Assembly: GCF_000247815.1 (NCBI RefSeq)
Contig: NC_021677.1
Span: forward strand, 7,518,447 to 7,582,446
Origin: Ficedula albicollis
Taxonomy: Eukaryota; Chordata; Aves; Passeriformes; Muscicapidae
Reading direction: 5' to 3'
DNA length: 64,000 nt
A program made the position numbers and the translations under genes. The notes below the pieces were generated by a model. The model was not told where the DNA came from and did not search any database. It worked only from the letters and a program-made list of their open reading frames with translations. This document shows positions 1-26,885 of the stretch, in pieces (within the stretch, counting starts at the first letter, position 1; every line of letters starts with the position of its first letter).

Positions 1-137
1 TTTCAAACCATGCTGGGAATTTATCCATAGCAGCTCAATAAAACCGGAGCATCCACTCCTTTTCTTTTGTCTTTTTCTTTTTTTTTTTAATATTTTGAAT
101 TTTTTATCTTTTTTCTTGGGGGGGGGGGGGGGGGGGG

Positions 138-176
<39 letters not shown>

Positions 177-1040
177 TCAACACCTCAGTGGCCATTTTCT
201 CACATACATTTTACCATCACATTCACCTCGAGCATCAACTTCAACAGCTATGTCCACGTCCCTTCAGCTACTTTCTAAAATAATAATAAAAAAGATACAT
301 AGCCAAGATGTGCAAATTTTCTAGTTGTAGCTAAATAAACAAAAAAGGGGGGCATATACTGGAATAAAAACTTCTTTCAAGTACTCCAATTTTCCTATCT
401 ATTAACTATGGCGTTTTTTCATGGTTAGACTGCTTTTGAAAATGTATAGGAAGGGGCCAAATAGACTGCTTGGTTTTGGGTTTGTTCTTTGAAGCATGTC
501 CTTTTTTGCTTTAATAAGCTGGGTTAAAACTGCAACATCAAGGGTAGAAAGATTTTCTTTTTCAAAAGGGGCGATTGCATTAATTTACAAATCATACTGG
601 CCTTACGAACATCCTCTGCAATAAATATTCTTTTTAGCCTTAACTATAAATTATATATTTTAGTGTTTAAAAACCTTCAGTTGTAAAATCATCTAGCGAT
701 AATCCTTAAAACTATGTGTCCTATATGTGAACCTTTAAGGCCCCTAATTTATAAAGATGAGTTGGCACCAAAGGATTCTAAACTTCAAACTTTTCTATAG
801 AAAAGGAAAGGAAGATATCCTGGCAAATTGTGAATGCAATTTTCTCTCACTGGAACACAACCTTCAGAAAAAAAGAATCACCTCTCCTCTAACACCATAG
901 TTAAATGCACTTGCTTTGCAATTCCAAGTTTGCCAACAAGCACTTTATATATTTCCAAACCATTCCATTAAAAAACAAACAAACAAACAAAAATAATTCC
1001 CACACAATAAAAGAATGTATTTCCTATATCTAATGGACTG

Positions 1041-1047
1041 AAAGTGC
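1041..1047 (-). promoter_or_regulatory. Candidate miR-17/20/106 family seed site in the 3'UTR
   Basis: The plus-strand AAAGTGC is GCACTTT in the CCND1 transcript, a 7-mer match to the miR-17/20/106 seed. Regulation of cyclin D1 by miR-17-5p/miR-20a is established in mammals. Whether this is the orthologous site was not tested, and a 7-mer can occur by chance in 2 kb. Confidence 0.35.
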
Positions 1048-1550
1048 TTTGAATGGAATGGTTTTAGAATATTACAAACTAACAAAAAAAAAAAAAGACT
1101 GAACTGTGGATTGAACCTGACCATAACTAGGCTGAATATCTGTGGGGTCAGACTAGCATTTTTACACAGGTAACTAGAAAAATAGGAAGATTGCAAAAAT
1201 ATAATATATTATGTCACTATTTCAGTTTCTCTTTATACTAGGGTCCTGTACGGGTAGTAGATTGGCCTTTCCCAACCATGCTAAGCTGGAACCCTACAAA
1301 TGCCTCAATGCACAGGCAATCCACAGGCACAAAAAAAAAAAAAGATTAACATATAATAATGCTGAATACTAACATACACTAAATTATGGGTTACGTTAAC
1401 CATTTATAAGGTGAAGAGGATAAAAAAAAACCTAAGGAAATAAAATAAACATTTACAGATGAATTATAAAGTGACTAAATGCATAAGCAAGCAAGATACA
1501 GAAAAGCCTAGAACTGCATTAAAGCTATGCTTTTTAAAGAAAAAGAATAT

Positions 1551-1556
1551 TTTATT
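1551..1556 (-). terminator. Candidate proximal polyadenylation signal
   Basis: Plus-strand TTTATT is a canonical AATAAA in the CCND1 transcript, about 475 nt after the stop codon. A second AATAAA lies closer at 1832-1837. Short cyclin D1 mRNAs made by proximal polyadenylation are known in mammals, but nothing here shows that either site is used. Confidence 0.3.
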
Positions 1557-2026
1557 CACTATCTAAAAAAAAAACAGAACAGAAAAACCCTCTTCTACTT
1601 TAAAAATGGTTGGTTGGTTTGTTTTATATGTAAGAAATCAAATCTAATACCTCCCCTGGAGACATTTCATGTGTTAATGCCTATTTTTACAACATACAGA
1701 CAAGAACACTTTAATATAAAACCTAGCTGATTATTATTGTATAAAATTCTCTATTTTTGTAGCACAAACCCCTGGGGGTAATGCAAATACTATTTTTTCT
1801 TTTTTTAAGACAGTTTTTGGGGTATTTTTTGTTTATTTGTTTGTTTGAAGTCACAGATGGAAGGGAGACAGAGCAAGAAAAAATATAATGAGACTGGTTT
1901 TCCCTTCTGGTATAAAAATGTCCTGGAGAAAAGGGTTTCTGGGGGGGAGATCCTGATGCTGATTCCTTCTCAGATGCCCTTGTCTGCTTTTCTTGCCAAA
2001 CAAATCCATTTAAGAAGAAGTCCTCT

Positions 2027-16245
<14,219 letters not shown>

Positions 16246-16380
16246 GTCTGCCTTCGTCGCCTCGAGTCAGTTCTCTGCAGCAGGACTGAGTCAGTCGCTC
16301 GCTCGCTCTCTCTCTTCCCCTTCCAGGAGTCCCTTGGATGCTGCTTCTGCTACTGCCGCTACAGCCCTCTGGAGGCTGCA
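16246..16380 (-). other. CCND1: CCND1 5'UTR (start estimated)
   Basis: The sequence between the ATG and the estimated start site includes CTCCAGAGGGCTGTAG and GCAGTAGCAG, which resemble mammalian CCND1 leader sequence as I recall it. The start near 16375 is placed by the human CRE-to-start spacing of roughly 50-60 bp and is approximate. The leader also holds a CTCG/CT-rich repeat (about 16295-16322) and a palindromic AP-1-like motif. Confidence 0.6.
16287..16293. promoter_or_regulatory. AP-1/TRE consensus motif
   Basis: TGAGTCA is a perfect AP-1 site, here within the palindrome GACTGAGTCAGTC (16284-16296) in the 5'UTR. AP-1 regulation of CCND1 is established, but the well-known human TRE is far upstream, so this is not a proven orthologue. 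Confidence 0.4.
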
Positions 16381-16422
16381 AAACTTTCTAACTTCCAACA
16401 AAACTCTCCTGGTGTAGTCCCT

Positions 16423-16431
16423 GTGACGTTA
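16423..16431 (-). promoter_or_regulatory. CRE of the CCND1 core promoter
   Basis: The minus strand reads TAACGTCAC, the CREB/ATF element of the CCND1 proximal promoter. The surrounding minus-strand block, including TTAACAACAG just upstream and GGGACTACA just downstream, matches the mammalian promoter arrangement from memory. It is 178 bp upstream of the ATG. No TATA box is visible, as in mammals. Confidence 0.8.
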
Positions 16432-16446
16432 CTGTTGTTAAGCAGA

Positions 16447-16454
16447 GATCAAAG
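16447..16454 (-). promoter_or_regulatory. TCF/LEF site of the CCND1 promoter
   Basis: The minus strand reads CTTTGATC, the Wnt-responsive TCF/LEF element. It lies 16 bp upstream of the CRE, in the same order and close spacing as in the human promoter. This arrangement argues for conserved beta-catenin control. Confidence 0.75.
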
Positions 16455-16569
16455 CACGAGAGAGAATGAGAAAGAGAGAGAGAGCCAAAAGCAAGGGGCA
16501 GAGCCCTAAAGCCATCCCATAGGCTTCAAGTCCTTCCCCTTTGCTTAGCTTATAGAGAGCAGGGTTTTA

Positions 16570-16577
16570 ATGCAAAT
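16570..16577 (-). promoter_or_regulatory. Octamer (POU) motif upstream of CCND1
   Basis: The minus strand reads ATTTGCAT, a perfect octamer. An octamer-like GATTTGCAT also lies upstream of the CRE in the human promoter as I recall it, so it may be an ancestral POU-factor input. Confidence 0.55.
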
Positions 16578-16813
16578 GAGACAAGGGCTCGCTTTCTTCA
16601 AGGGCAAGGGAGAGGTGGGGGAAACCCAAATTGTCTCTTCAGTGGATCATGCATAATTTTAAAAATGGAGCGAGTTCTGTACTGGGAGCCAAATGATGAA
16701 TGGGGTTAAGGCCACACACAGACACCAGGGAGGGAAATGCAAGGAGACTTAGTATTATTTTACGGGGGCGCAGGGGAGGGGAGCAGAGCAGCACCAGTGC
16801 CTTCCTGATTGCT

Positions 16814-17175
<362 letters not shown>

Positions 17176-17364
17176 ATTAGTGCTGTCACCGGCACATACC
17201 TGCCATACTGTCCTTTAAAAAGGTGCACTCCCAACCTGAATGCCTACCCTGATCGTAAGGGAAAACCTTTCTCCAGTTTCCTCAGTCCTGTTTTTTCCCA
17301 GCCGGGATGGTTTCGCTGCACACCAAAACTTTTGAACAATTGGGGTGTCCACCCCTCTGCCAAG

Positions 17365-17505
17365 ATTGTTCTTTTTCTAATCCTTGGGGGTTTTTGGGGC
17401 TTTTTTAAGTCTTTCCTTTCATTTTAAAGGTTTCAATTGTTCTTTTTCTAATCCTTGGGGGTTTTGGGGGCTTTTTTAAGTCTTTCCTTTCATTTTAAAG
17501 GTTTC
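17365..17505 (+). repeat. Tandem duplication, 71-bp unit, two copies
   Basis: Copies start at 17365 and 17436 (ATTGTTCTTTTTCTAATCC...). They differ essentially by one base in the T/G-rich middle, so the duplication is young or under conversion. Confidence 0.9.
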
Positions 17506-17764
17506 ACCTACCCAGAGGGGCATGGAGGTGGCAGGGGACAGGGCGAGAGCTAATCCAAGGCGCAGCCGGTAGCAGCACACACCAGGGAAGGCCATGCTTG
17601 GCACCCTACCCCCACTGCTCACCACCACCCAGGAAAAATATCCCAGCGGAGCAGCAAAATGGTGGCCAGGGCTCCCTCCAGTACCTATGGGGAGACGAGG
17701 TGATGGGGTGGGAGGGAGGCATCGGCAGCCACCGGAGCCTGCAGGGGCCTCATCCGCATCTCCA

Positions 17765-17922
17765 GGACATTCTGTCCACACGTGATGGGGCCCTGCTGTA
17801 AATAACTCGCACTCCCTGGCTGAGCTGCCTGTACCTGAGAGCGGGACATTCTGTCCACGCGTGATGGGGCCCTGCTGTAAATAACTCGCACTCCCTGGCT
17901 GAGCTGCCTGTACCTGAGAGCG
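17765..17922 (+). repeat. Tandem duplication, 79-bp unit, two copies
   Basis: Copies start at 17765 and 17844 (GGACATTCTGTCCAC...). I see one difference, CCACACGTG versus CCACGCGTG. The first copy carries the CACGTG E-box and the second has lost it. Confidence 0.9.
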
Positions 17923-18925
17923 CTCTGCTTTGCGCCGTTTCTGTTAAAAAAGGGCATCTTCTAAAGTCTCGCTTTCTGAGGGGCTGACAGAGCAGCTTGA
18001 GGCCTGCTGGGGTACACCAGAGGTGAGGCTGATGCATGGGAGAAGAGACTTGTCCTGCACCAAAGTGGTGTAGGGAGAAGTGGGAAGGCTGTAAATTGGG
18101 GTGCATGGATTAACCTCAGCTTCGGTGCTTTAGCATCTCCCGGGTGCTGCAGGGGTGTCTGAAATACCTGCTGGTGATACAACACCAGTGGCAGAAACTC
18201 CAGTTGGTGGCAGGGGCTGCTGGCCATGGAGGACACAGCATCTCTCCTGCGTGACCCTCAGGGAGAGCAGTGCCAAAGATCACAGGGCATGTTGTTGCAC
18301 AGTTGTGTGTTTATGTAATCTCTTTGCAGGCACTCTCTGCCCATCTTTTCTTGTTTACTTGTTTGCTTGACCATTTGTCTCCATTTTGTCTCCGTCTGTC
18401 AGGAGGAGGAGGAGGAGGCCCCATGCTCTCAGTTCCCCTTGCACACCGCAGCCTGTCGGGCAAGTCCAGAGGGTCCCTTAGCGAGGAAGCTGTCCCCTGT
18501 CCCTCCGCCAATTATATTCACGCACAGGACGCGGTGCACTTCTGTTCACACAACTTTAGTTGGCCAGGAAGGTTTTAATATAAAATGAAGAAACACACGC
18601 GACCCTGCACTCTCAGGTCGAAATTGGACGCGCCTCCGATGCACATCCGGGGGGGATCCTATTTAATTAACAACCCTGCACCCCCAACACCTTCCTGGTG
18701 AGCAGCTGGTTTGGGGAAGCAGGGAGAGCCCTTGGGGCAGCCAGTCGCATTCCCTTGGGTCTTGCCAGCTCTCTCCTTCCAAACATTTGTTCCGGGCCAC
18801 GCTGCCCAGGCGCACGGGTCCCTCTCCCTGCGCGGCGCAGCACCCGCTCCCCGGCAGCCCGCCGGTCGCTGTCGGTCGGAGCGGCAGAAAGGCACCGGGG
18901 AGAGCCCGCTCCGAGCACGCGGCCG

Positions 18926-19824
<899 letters not shown>

Positions 19825-19949
19825 CCTGGCTCGCCGCCGCCGCCGGCACCCGCCGTAATGTCGCCAAGAGCCGCGCAGTAGGGGCGCCGCCGCGGAAGAG
19901 AACACCTGGTCCCCAAAAAACCCCACTCCTGGTCCGGGCTCCTCTGGAC

Positions 19950-20315
19950 AAGAAGGAGAAGGAACTGCTGGAGAGGGTCCGGCAGACGATGGCGGATCTG
20001 GAGCGGCTCTCCTGTGAGGAGAGACTTAGGGAGCCGGGGTTGGTCTGGGGAAGACTGCGAGGGCATCTCATCAATGCCTATAAAAATCTCCAAGGGATAC
20101 CAACAGGAAGGTGCCGGACTCCTCAGTGGTGCCCAGCAACAGGATGAGGAGCAATGGCCGTAAACACAAAACACAAGAAATTTCACCTCAGCGGGAGGAA
20201 GAACATTGCATTGAGGGTGTCAGAGCCCTGGAACAGCTGCCTAGGAAGGGCGAGGGGTCTCCCTCTCTGGAGACATCCCAAACCCACCTGGAGGTGTTCC
20301 CGTGTCACCTGCGGT
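19950..20315 (+). mobile_element. CR1 retroposon fragment (3' part)
   Basis: The sequence follows the CR1 3' region of birds: CATCTCATCAATGCCTATAA, then a GTGCC...CTCAGTGGTGCCCAGC block, GAGCCCTGGAACAGCTGCCT, and CTCTGGAGACATCC. It is diverged and carries frame breaks. The octamer microsatellite typical of complete CR1 3' ends was not seen, so the copy looks truncated or decayed at its end. Confidence 0.85.
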
Positions 20316-20594
20316 GCCAAAACCCCCAGGCCAGCCGAGTGGGGCCCGTGAAATGAGGGATTTGATGGAGCAAGGCTCACAGAGGGTTTCTGTAGGGGAG
20401 CCATCACTAGGGTGGGGAGAAGCACGAGTCCGAGTGGGAGGGAAGACAAGGATGGCTGGGGTGTCCCGAGATGAAGAGGTGTCACTGATGGGACCAAACA
20501 GGCAGGAACAGACCCAGAGCTAATGGAATTCATCCCAAATTTATCCTGGGGGTAAGAACACGCAAAAGGGCTCAGTGCGGGGAGGATGGGGGGT

Positions 20595-21651
<1,057 letters not shown>

Positions 21652-22529
21652 GGGAAGAAGCAGGGAGCAAGGTTCTGTTTCTTTCTTCATTGAGGGAAAC
21701 TGTTAGGCCATACCAGAAGCAAGCCAGTGGAGGGAGAGGCACCAGAGGAAGCCTGGCAGACAGTAACAATGTATTTAAGCACTAGCATCCTTGAAGTGAA
21801 ATAGTGTTTTAGTGGAGAATATTTTGAAATGGCCAACACAGACACTGGGGTTTGATATGGATATGTGAGGTAGGAAAAAGCACATATTGGCCATATAGAG
21901 CATTTGCAGTTGATTTACATGGTAAAGAAACATTTTCTCTATTCCCCAAACTGGCACTTGCTCTTGTAGCATGTAAGGCATCTCAAAGGCACATAGTAAA
22001 TACCATTGGAAATTAGTTGTTGAATTGTTTATTCAGAAGGTTTTGAAGTAAAATGTTGTTATTTTTCTTTTAAAAAACAGAAAAACAGAACAAAAACCAC
22101 CCCAAAACCAAACAAAAACAACCCACAACACAGGGAGATATTTTGTAGCGATTTTAGGCATAATCTCCAGTAAGTGACAGTAAATTAGCATGGATCACAT
22201 ATGCTGCAGAAATACTCTCTCAGAAAGGGTGGTCTCTCATCCTTTTTGTTGAGTTAAAGTGAGGTGCTGTCGTTGGGAAGACGCTGGACGCTGGGGTTGC
22301 TGTGGTCACCTGCAAGATATTTGCACTCCTCAGACCATCCTGAGATCCTCAACCACACTGCTTCTTGGTTGTAAAGAGAGTTAGCACCTCTCTGAAGGAC
22401 AAGTATATGTTCTTTGAACCTTTAGTAAAAATAATTTTTCTCAGAACCAAGTCTAAAACGCTGGATTGTAGTTTTGACCTGAAGCACAGATGACAAAATG
22501 ATACATTTGCAAAACTCAGGCATTTTTCA

Positions 22530-22590
22530 GAGCACATGAATTCAATGGGAGTAGTTACCACCAGCTTCAAAGGGAGCAGGATTGAATCCG
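22530..22590. mobile_element. Probable ancient CR1-type remnant
   Basis: AATTCAATGGGAGTAG and CTTCAAAGGGAGCAGGATTG form the paired signature seen in old amniote CR1-like repeats (TTCAATGGGAGCAGGAT). The copy is strongly diverged. Assignment is from memory of the motif. Confidence 0.45.
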
Positions 22591-24420
22591 TAATGTACAG
22601 CACTAATGACTACAATCAAATAAACTCACTTTGCCTGGGCTTTCTACCACCTTTAACCTCGTGAGTCTGTGTGTCTGTGCACTTTTATGTGTGTGCCAAA
22701 GGAGTGGAGTTGGGGTGCTGCCATTTCAAATCTGCAGCACCTGTGCTAGATTGGTGAAAATATAAATAATGATGCAGGGTGATAAGATTTGGGGAATCTG
22801 GATGACTTATTTCCAGAAATCAGTAAAGAAAGTGAAAAATTGAGAACCTTGAGAGATGAGATGGGTCTTAGTGAAGCCTCCAGAAATATTTATATTTAAT
22901 TTGAGCTGTTTGTGGCAACTGGTATTTTCCTATTTACTGGAGGTGCAGCCTGATTTGGTTAGAAATGAGTATGGAATAGCATGTTTTTGGGGAAACATGT
23001 AATCCTAGAATTACATCTTTGTATTCTATTTATTTTATATTCTTTTTGCTATTTCTGGAACACTATACAGTGTCAGTAGGAGCAGCTTGGTCTCCTCTGG
23101 TTGGTTCTTAACTTGACTCACTCTCCATGGAGTTACAGAAGAGGATATGATGTATGATAATATGTGTGACAATAACCTCCTATTCAACTCAAATGAATTT
23201 CTTTTGTTGGCTAATTTTAATTTGTGTTTACATTGTTGACCAAATCACTCAAATTTGCAACCTTGGACTGTGCATGCTTCTCTTTTTGGAGAAGAAAAAT
23301 CGTCTTTCTGAGTGTGTATTCCATTTCAGAGAGATTAAAGTTAAAAAAAAAGTCAAAATAAAATATGAATGCCACTTTTGATCAACAACTACATCAACCC
23401 AAAATATACACAGAGGTCTCCTCCAGCCACAAGTTGGTGGCATCATGGTGTGAGTGCTGACCACCAGAATGCCTTGAAATTGACAGGCGATATCCCAGAA
23501 TATTGAGCTGGGGAAAAGGAGGATCTGGAAAAGGGTAGTGGCTGCATATTTGCTTGAAATAATAAAGCTATGCCCCCATCTTTTCTATCCTCTTTAAAAT
23601 CTGTGTATAGTTGGAGCTTATTCCCTTAACAACCAAAGTATTTCATCAAATCCCAGCTTTGCCTTTGAGTTCAGGCTGGAGAAGAAAACTGGTAAAAAAG
23701 CTGAACCCTCCAGAAAAATGTTGGAATAAAAGGAGATTTTTCTTATGAAATTACCAAGAATATTTTTTCTTACTTCTACAGTAATCTAAAATGATGTAGA
23801 CAACGGTTTGCACTGATGGAAATGAGGCTAAATTATGAATGGTTTAGAAGCTAATTCAGCAAAAGACTGAAACATGCCTAAATTTAAATTAGTAAGTACA
23901 CCAGAATTACACATATGCCTAAAAATTAAATATATGTTTAAATACATTGCTAAACTGGAGCCTAAGGGTATGGCTGAAAGTTAAGGCTAAACTAATCTAG
24001 ACAGTAGCTGTTGCTGAAAGTGATTATTCTTCTCCTGGTTGAGGTCCCTCAAATGCCCATCCTGGAGTAAAAGCAATACAGCTTATTGACAATAACAGCT
24101 ACTTAGTCAACAAGTTTGAAAAGCATCAATTTCTCATAAAAATGAAAGTAAAATCTCAGTTAATGCTAAAATCCATGGAGATGGGCTGGTGTCAGCTTTT
24201 GTGCTAACATGCAGTCACTGTTTGATTTCACAAGTTTCAGCCTGTTGGAGACAGAACAGAGGGGAGCAGTTCTCACGCTGACTGGGATGCTTTTATTTCC
24301 TGTACTCCTGGGCTCTTCCATCCTGCCAGGGATATCCAGGGGGAAGGGAACAGCTGAGAAAATGCGTCAGTGAAACCAAGCTGGCTGCAAAGCAGGTGGG
24401 AGGAGACAGGGTGCTTTGAG

Positions 24421-24532
24421 ATGCTCGTCCCTCTCAGGCTGATGCAGGAGATGCTGGAGTTTTGGGATGCTTGCCCCTCTCAGTAGGATGCAACAGGTGC
24501 TGGAGTTTTGGGATGCTCACTCCTGTCTCCTG
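24421..24532 (+). repeat. 46-bp imperfect tandem repeat, about 2.4 copies
   Basis: Units begin at 24421, 24467 and 24513 (ATGCTCGTCC, ATGCTTGCCC, ATGCTCACTC) and share GGTGCTGGAGTTTTGGG-type sequence. They are more diverged than the other tandem duplications here. Confidence 0.75.
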
Positions 24533-26689
24533 AAAGACTAACTGGAATGTTTCTGCAATAAAACCACAGAGGTTGAAGGGTGTTGACCTGACACAAAGGC
24601 ACATGGCCTCTTGGAAAGGTTGAGGCTTCCTGACACACCCCAAGAGGTCATGGATTGGGCAGATGGTGCTTGCAGAGCTGTCTGTATTTTTGAGGGTGGT
24701 TATAGCAGATCTCAGTCTCTCACTGCAGATACTGAAAGACAGCAGAGGTCTGAGGACCCCAGGTATCCTTCAGGCAAGCTTTCTGTGGAAGGACTTGGGG
24801 GCCTGTGGATTTCCATCATGGACCATTTGTGCTGCTGCCTAGCACTTGGCTGCCTGCCTGTGAGGGCTTTGTGATAAGACCCTGAGCAAAGATCTAGCAG
24901 GTTTTTAATGAGATGTTTCCATTGGCTTTAATATGTTGTACCCATCAGATTAGAGTCACTCAGCAGAACTCCAGCCTTCCACACAGTGTTTCATTTATCC
25001 TTGTTCCTGCCATGTGCTCAGCTCCACTCTGCTGACTTTGGTTCTGGTTGTGCAGTCTTGTTGTGACGTTTTTTGGGTGGGGGAGTGGTGCAATTAGCCT
25101 GGTTGAAGCAACTAGGCCAAGGAACATCAAGCAGTAAAATAAAGTCTTGATGACATATTTGAACTCTTGGAGACCATGGGTTATCTGATCTGCAAGGTCA
25201 CTGCTATTCTCTGGGAAAGTTTAAAAGAATCTGCTCCTGTTTCAAGCTTAAAGGGCCCTTCTTGATAATTGTGGGATGCACAAATTCAGTTTTTCTGTAA
25301 GTATATGCAGTTGGTGAGTGTTTCAGACTATTTAGTACCTGAGTTTTTATTTCCTTTTCTTTTAATTGTTCATCAAAAGCAAAAAGAATAGAATTAGTTT
25401 TAATGAACAGAAAGAAAAAGTGACTCCAGTAAGGCTCCTTCTGCTACCAGAACTGAATGAAATGCAGGAAGGAAAATAACAATAATAAGAAAATGAGAAA
25501 TCTACAAAGAACTTAAATTCTTTTTAATCATTTAAGCTGTCGTCAGTAGCAGAAATAAGGAATTATATTTCAGACATGACTTATACCAGGCATGCCTTAA
25601 AAAGAAAAAAGCAAATTGATAGTGCCTTAAGAGTCTGTGCTTGGGAATAAAAAAGTGCAGAATTAGGCCCTTGGAAGCCAAGTGCCTTTTCCACTATTCA
25701 GTCTGTAGAAGAAAAGAAATGATGGCCCTTGATCTTTAGCAGCTCTAACAGATGGACTTGGGGAAGCAGGGGGAAAATAACATCAGTGACAGTTTTGTCT
25801 TTCTGTATTTCTGAAAAGTCAAAATGTTAGAAGATATTCTATTACAAAGATTCATTATGGGTATGATTAGCTTAACAGTGTTCTGTAACACAGATCATAA
25901 AATCCCTTCAGAACAGAATTGAATGCTAAAAGCGTTCTATAATATCTTTCACAGACCATTAAGCTTTAAGGCTACAGCGTCAGAGTTTGTTCCAAAGAGA
26001 CCCTCTTGCAGCAGCAGATACTTTAAGTGAGAGGTATTTCCCACCCTGGGCTTTATATATTTGCTGCCAAGTCTGATTTCCGGCTGTGTTTATGTGCCTA
26101 TACGGGCTGGATTAGCTTGGCAGTGGGGTTGCTGCAGTGGCACGAGGAGAGCTGTAGGAAAGGATTGGGCAGGCTTTTATTTTCATTTCACGGGAAGCTG
26201 TATATGTAAACTCCTGGCCGTTTTATCCTTGCTGGCTGTGGCAAAGTATCCCCCCTCTGTTTTCCTCCTATTATAGTATCAACATTATTCAGAAGGATGA
26301 GGTTCCCGCTGCCTTTCATGCCACTCTCTGTGCTTTTGGGAACAAGGATAATGCACTCCCTTGCCTCAGGGATTATGAATTCAGTGTCCTTAAGGAACAT
26401 GCAGTTTATCTACAAAGCAATGCACTGCTTGTGCCATAAAAATCCCTTATCACCCGGTAGGAGTATGGATTCAGATCCATTTGTTTTGGCTCTCTGTAGG
26501 TATCAGGGTTTAAGAAAGGGATCCTATTACCTTGCCATTATCTCATTGGGCTGGTTTTACCCCGGTATAATTCCATGAAGCTGCTTCTGACTCATGTTGG
26601 GCAGGTGGGAAATGATTGACTGCATGGATTTGATGAAGTTACAGTGATAGCAGAGATACGGTGAGAGCAGGAGTCTCTGGCAGGGAAAA

Positions 26690-26770
26690 TCTTTCATTTT
26701 CCATTGATAAAAAGTTTATGATTAATCATTGGCTTGATTACATTAACCTTTAATTAAGCTTGTAAGTGCC
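26690..26770. promoter_or_regulatory. Homeodomain-motif cluster, candidate enhancer core
   Basis: TTGATAAAAAG, TGATTAATCATTGG, TTGATTACATTAACC and TTTAATTAAGC occur within about 80 bp, a dense set of ATTA/TAAT cores typical of conserved developmental enhancers. No alignment supports this yet. Confidence 0.3.
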
Positions 26771-26834
26771 GAAGAGTGGGGACTTTGGTGTGCTTTTCCT
26801 TTGCTATCTCCTGATCGTGGCTCTGCTGGTGTGA

Positions 26835-26885
26835 TTTTATAGAACCATTTTGGCTGGAAAAGATCATCAAGTCCAACGGTTACAA
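26835..26885 (-). mobile_element. CR1 3'-end fragment
   Basis: On plus, ATAGAACCATTTTGGCTGGA and AAAGATCATCAAGTCCAACG match the reverse complement of the avian CR1 3' end (ATAGAATCATTTAGGTTGGAAAAG-type). It is a short 5'-truncated copy inserted in minus orientation. Confidence 0.8.

Larger units (their letters stand above)
1..2026 (-). other. CCND1: CCND1 3'UTR (distal end not established)
   Basis: AT-rich sequence without coding signal follows the CCND1 stop. CCND1 is known for a 3'UTR of several kilobases in vertebrates, so this whole stretch is probably UTR. Minus-strand AATAAA hexamers occur at 1832-1837 and 1551-1556 and could support short isoforms. I could not identify the distal polyadenylation site. 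A 22-G run (118-139) followed directly by a 33-T run (140-172) lies near the window edge and would be A33 then C22 in the transcript. Confidence 0.75.

Noticed and set aside
17365..17922. CRISPR array or LTR pair
   Set aside because: These are two-copy direct tandem duplications without spacers or TG..CA ends, in a vertebrate genome.
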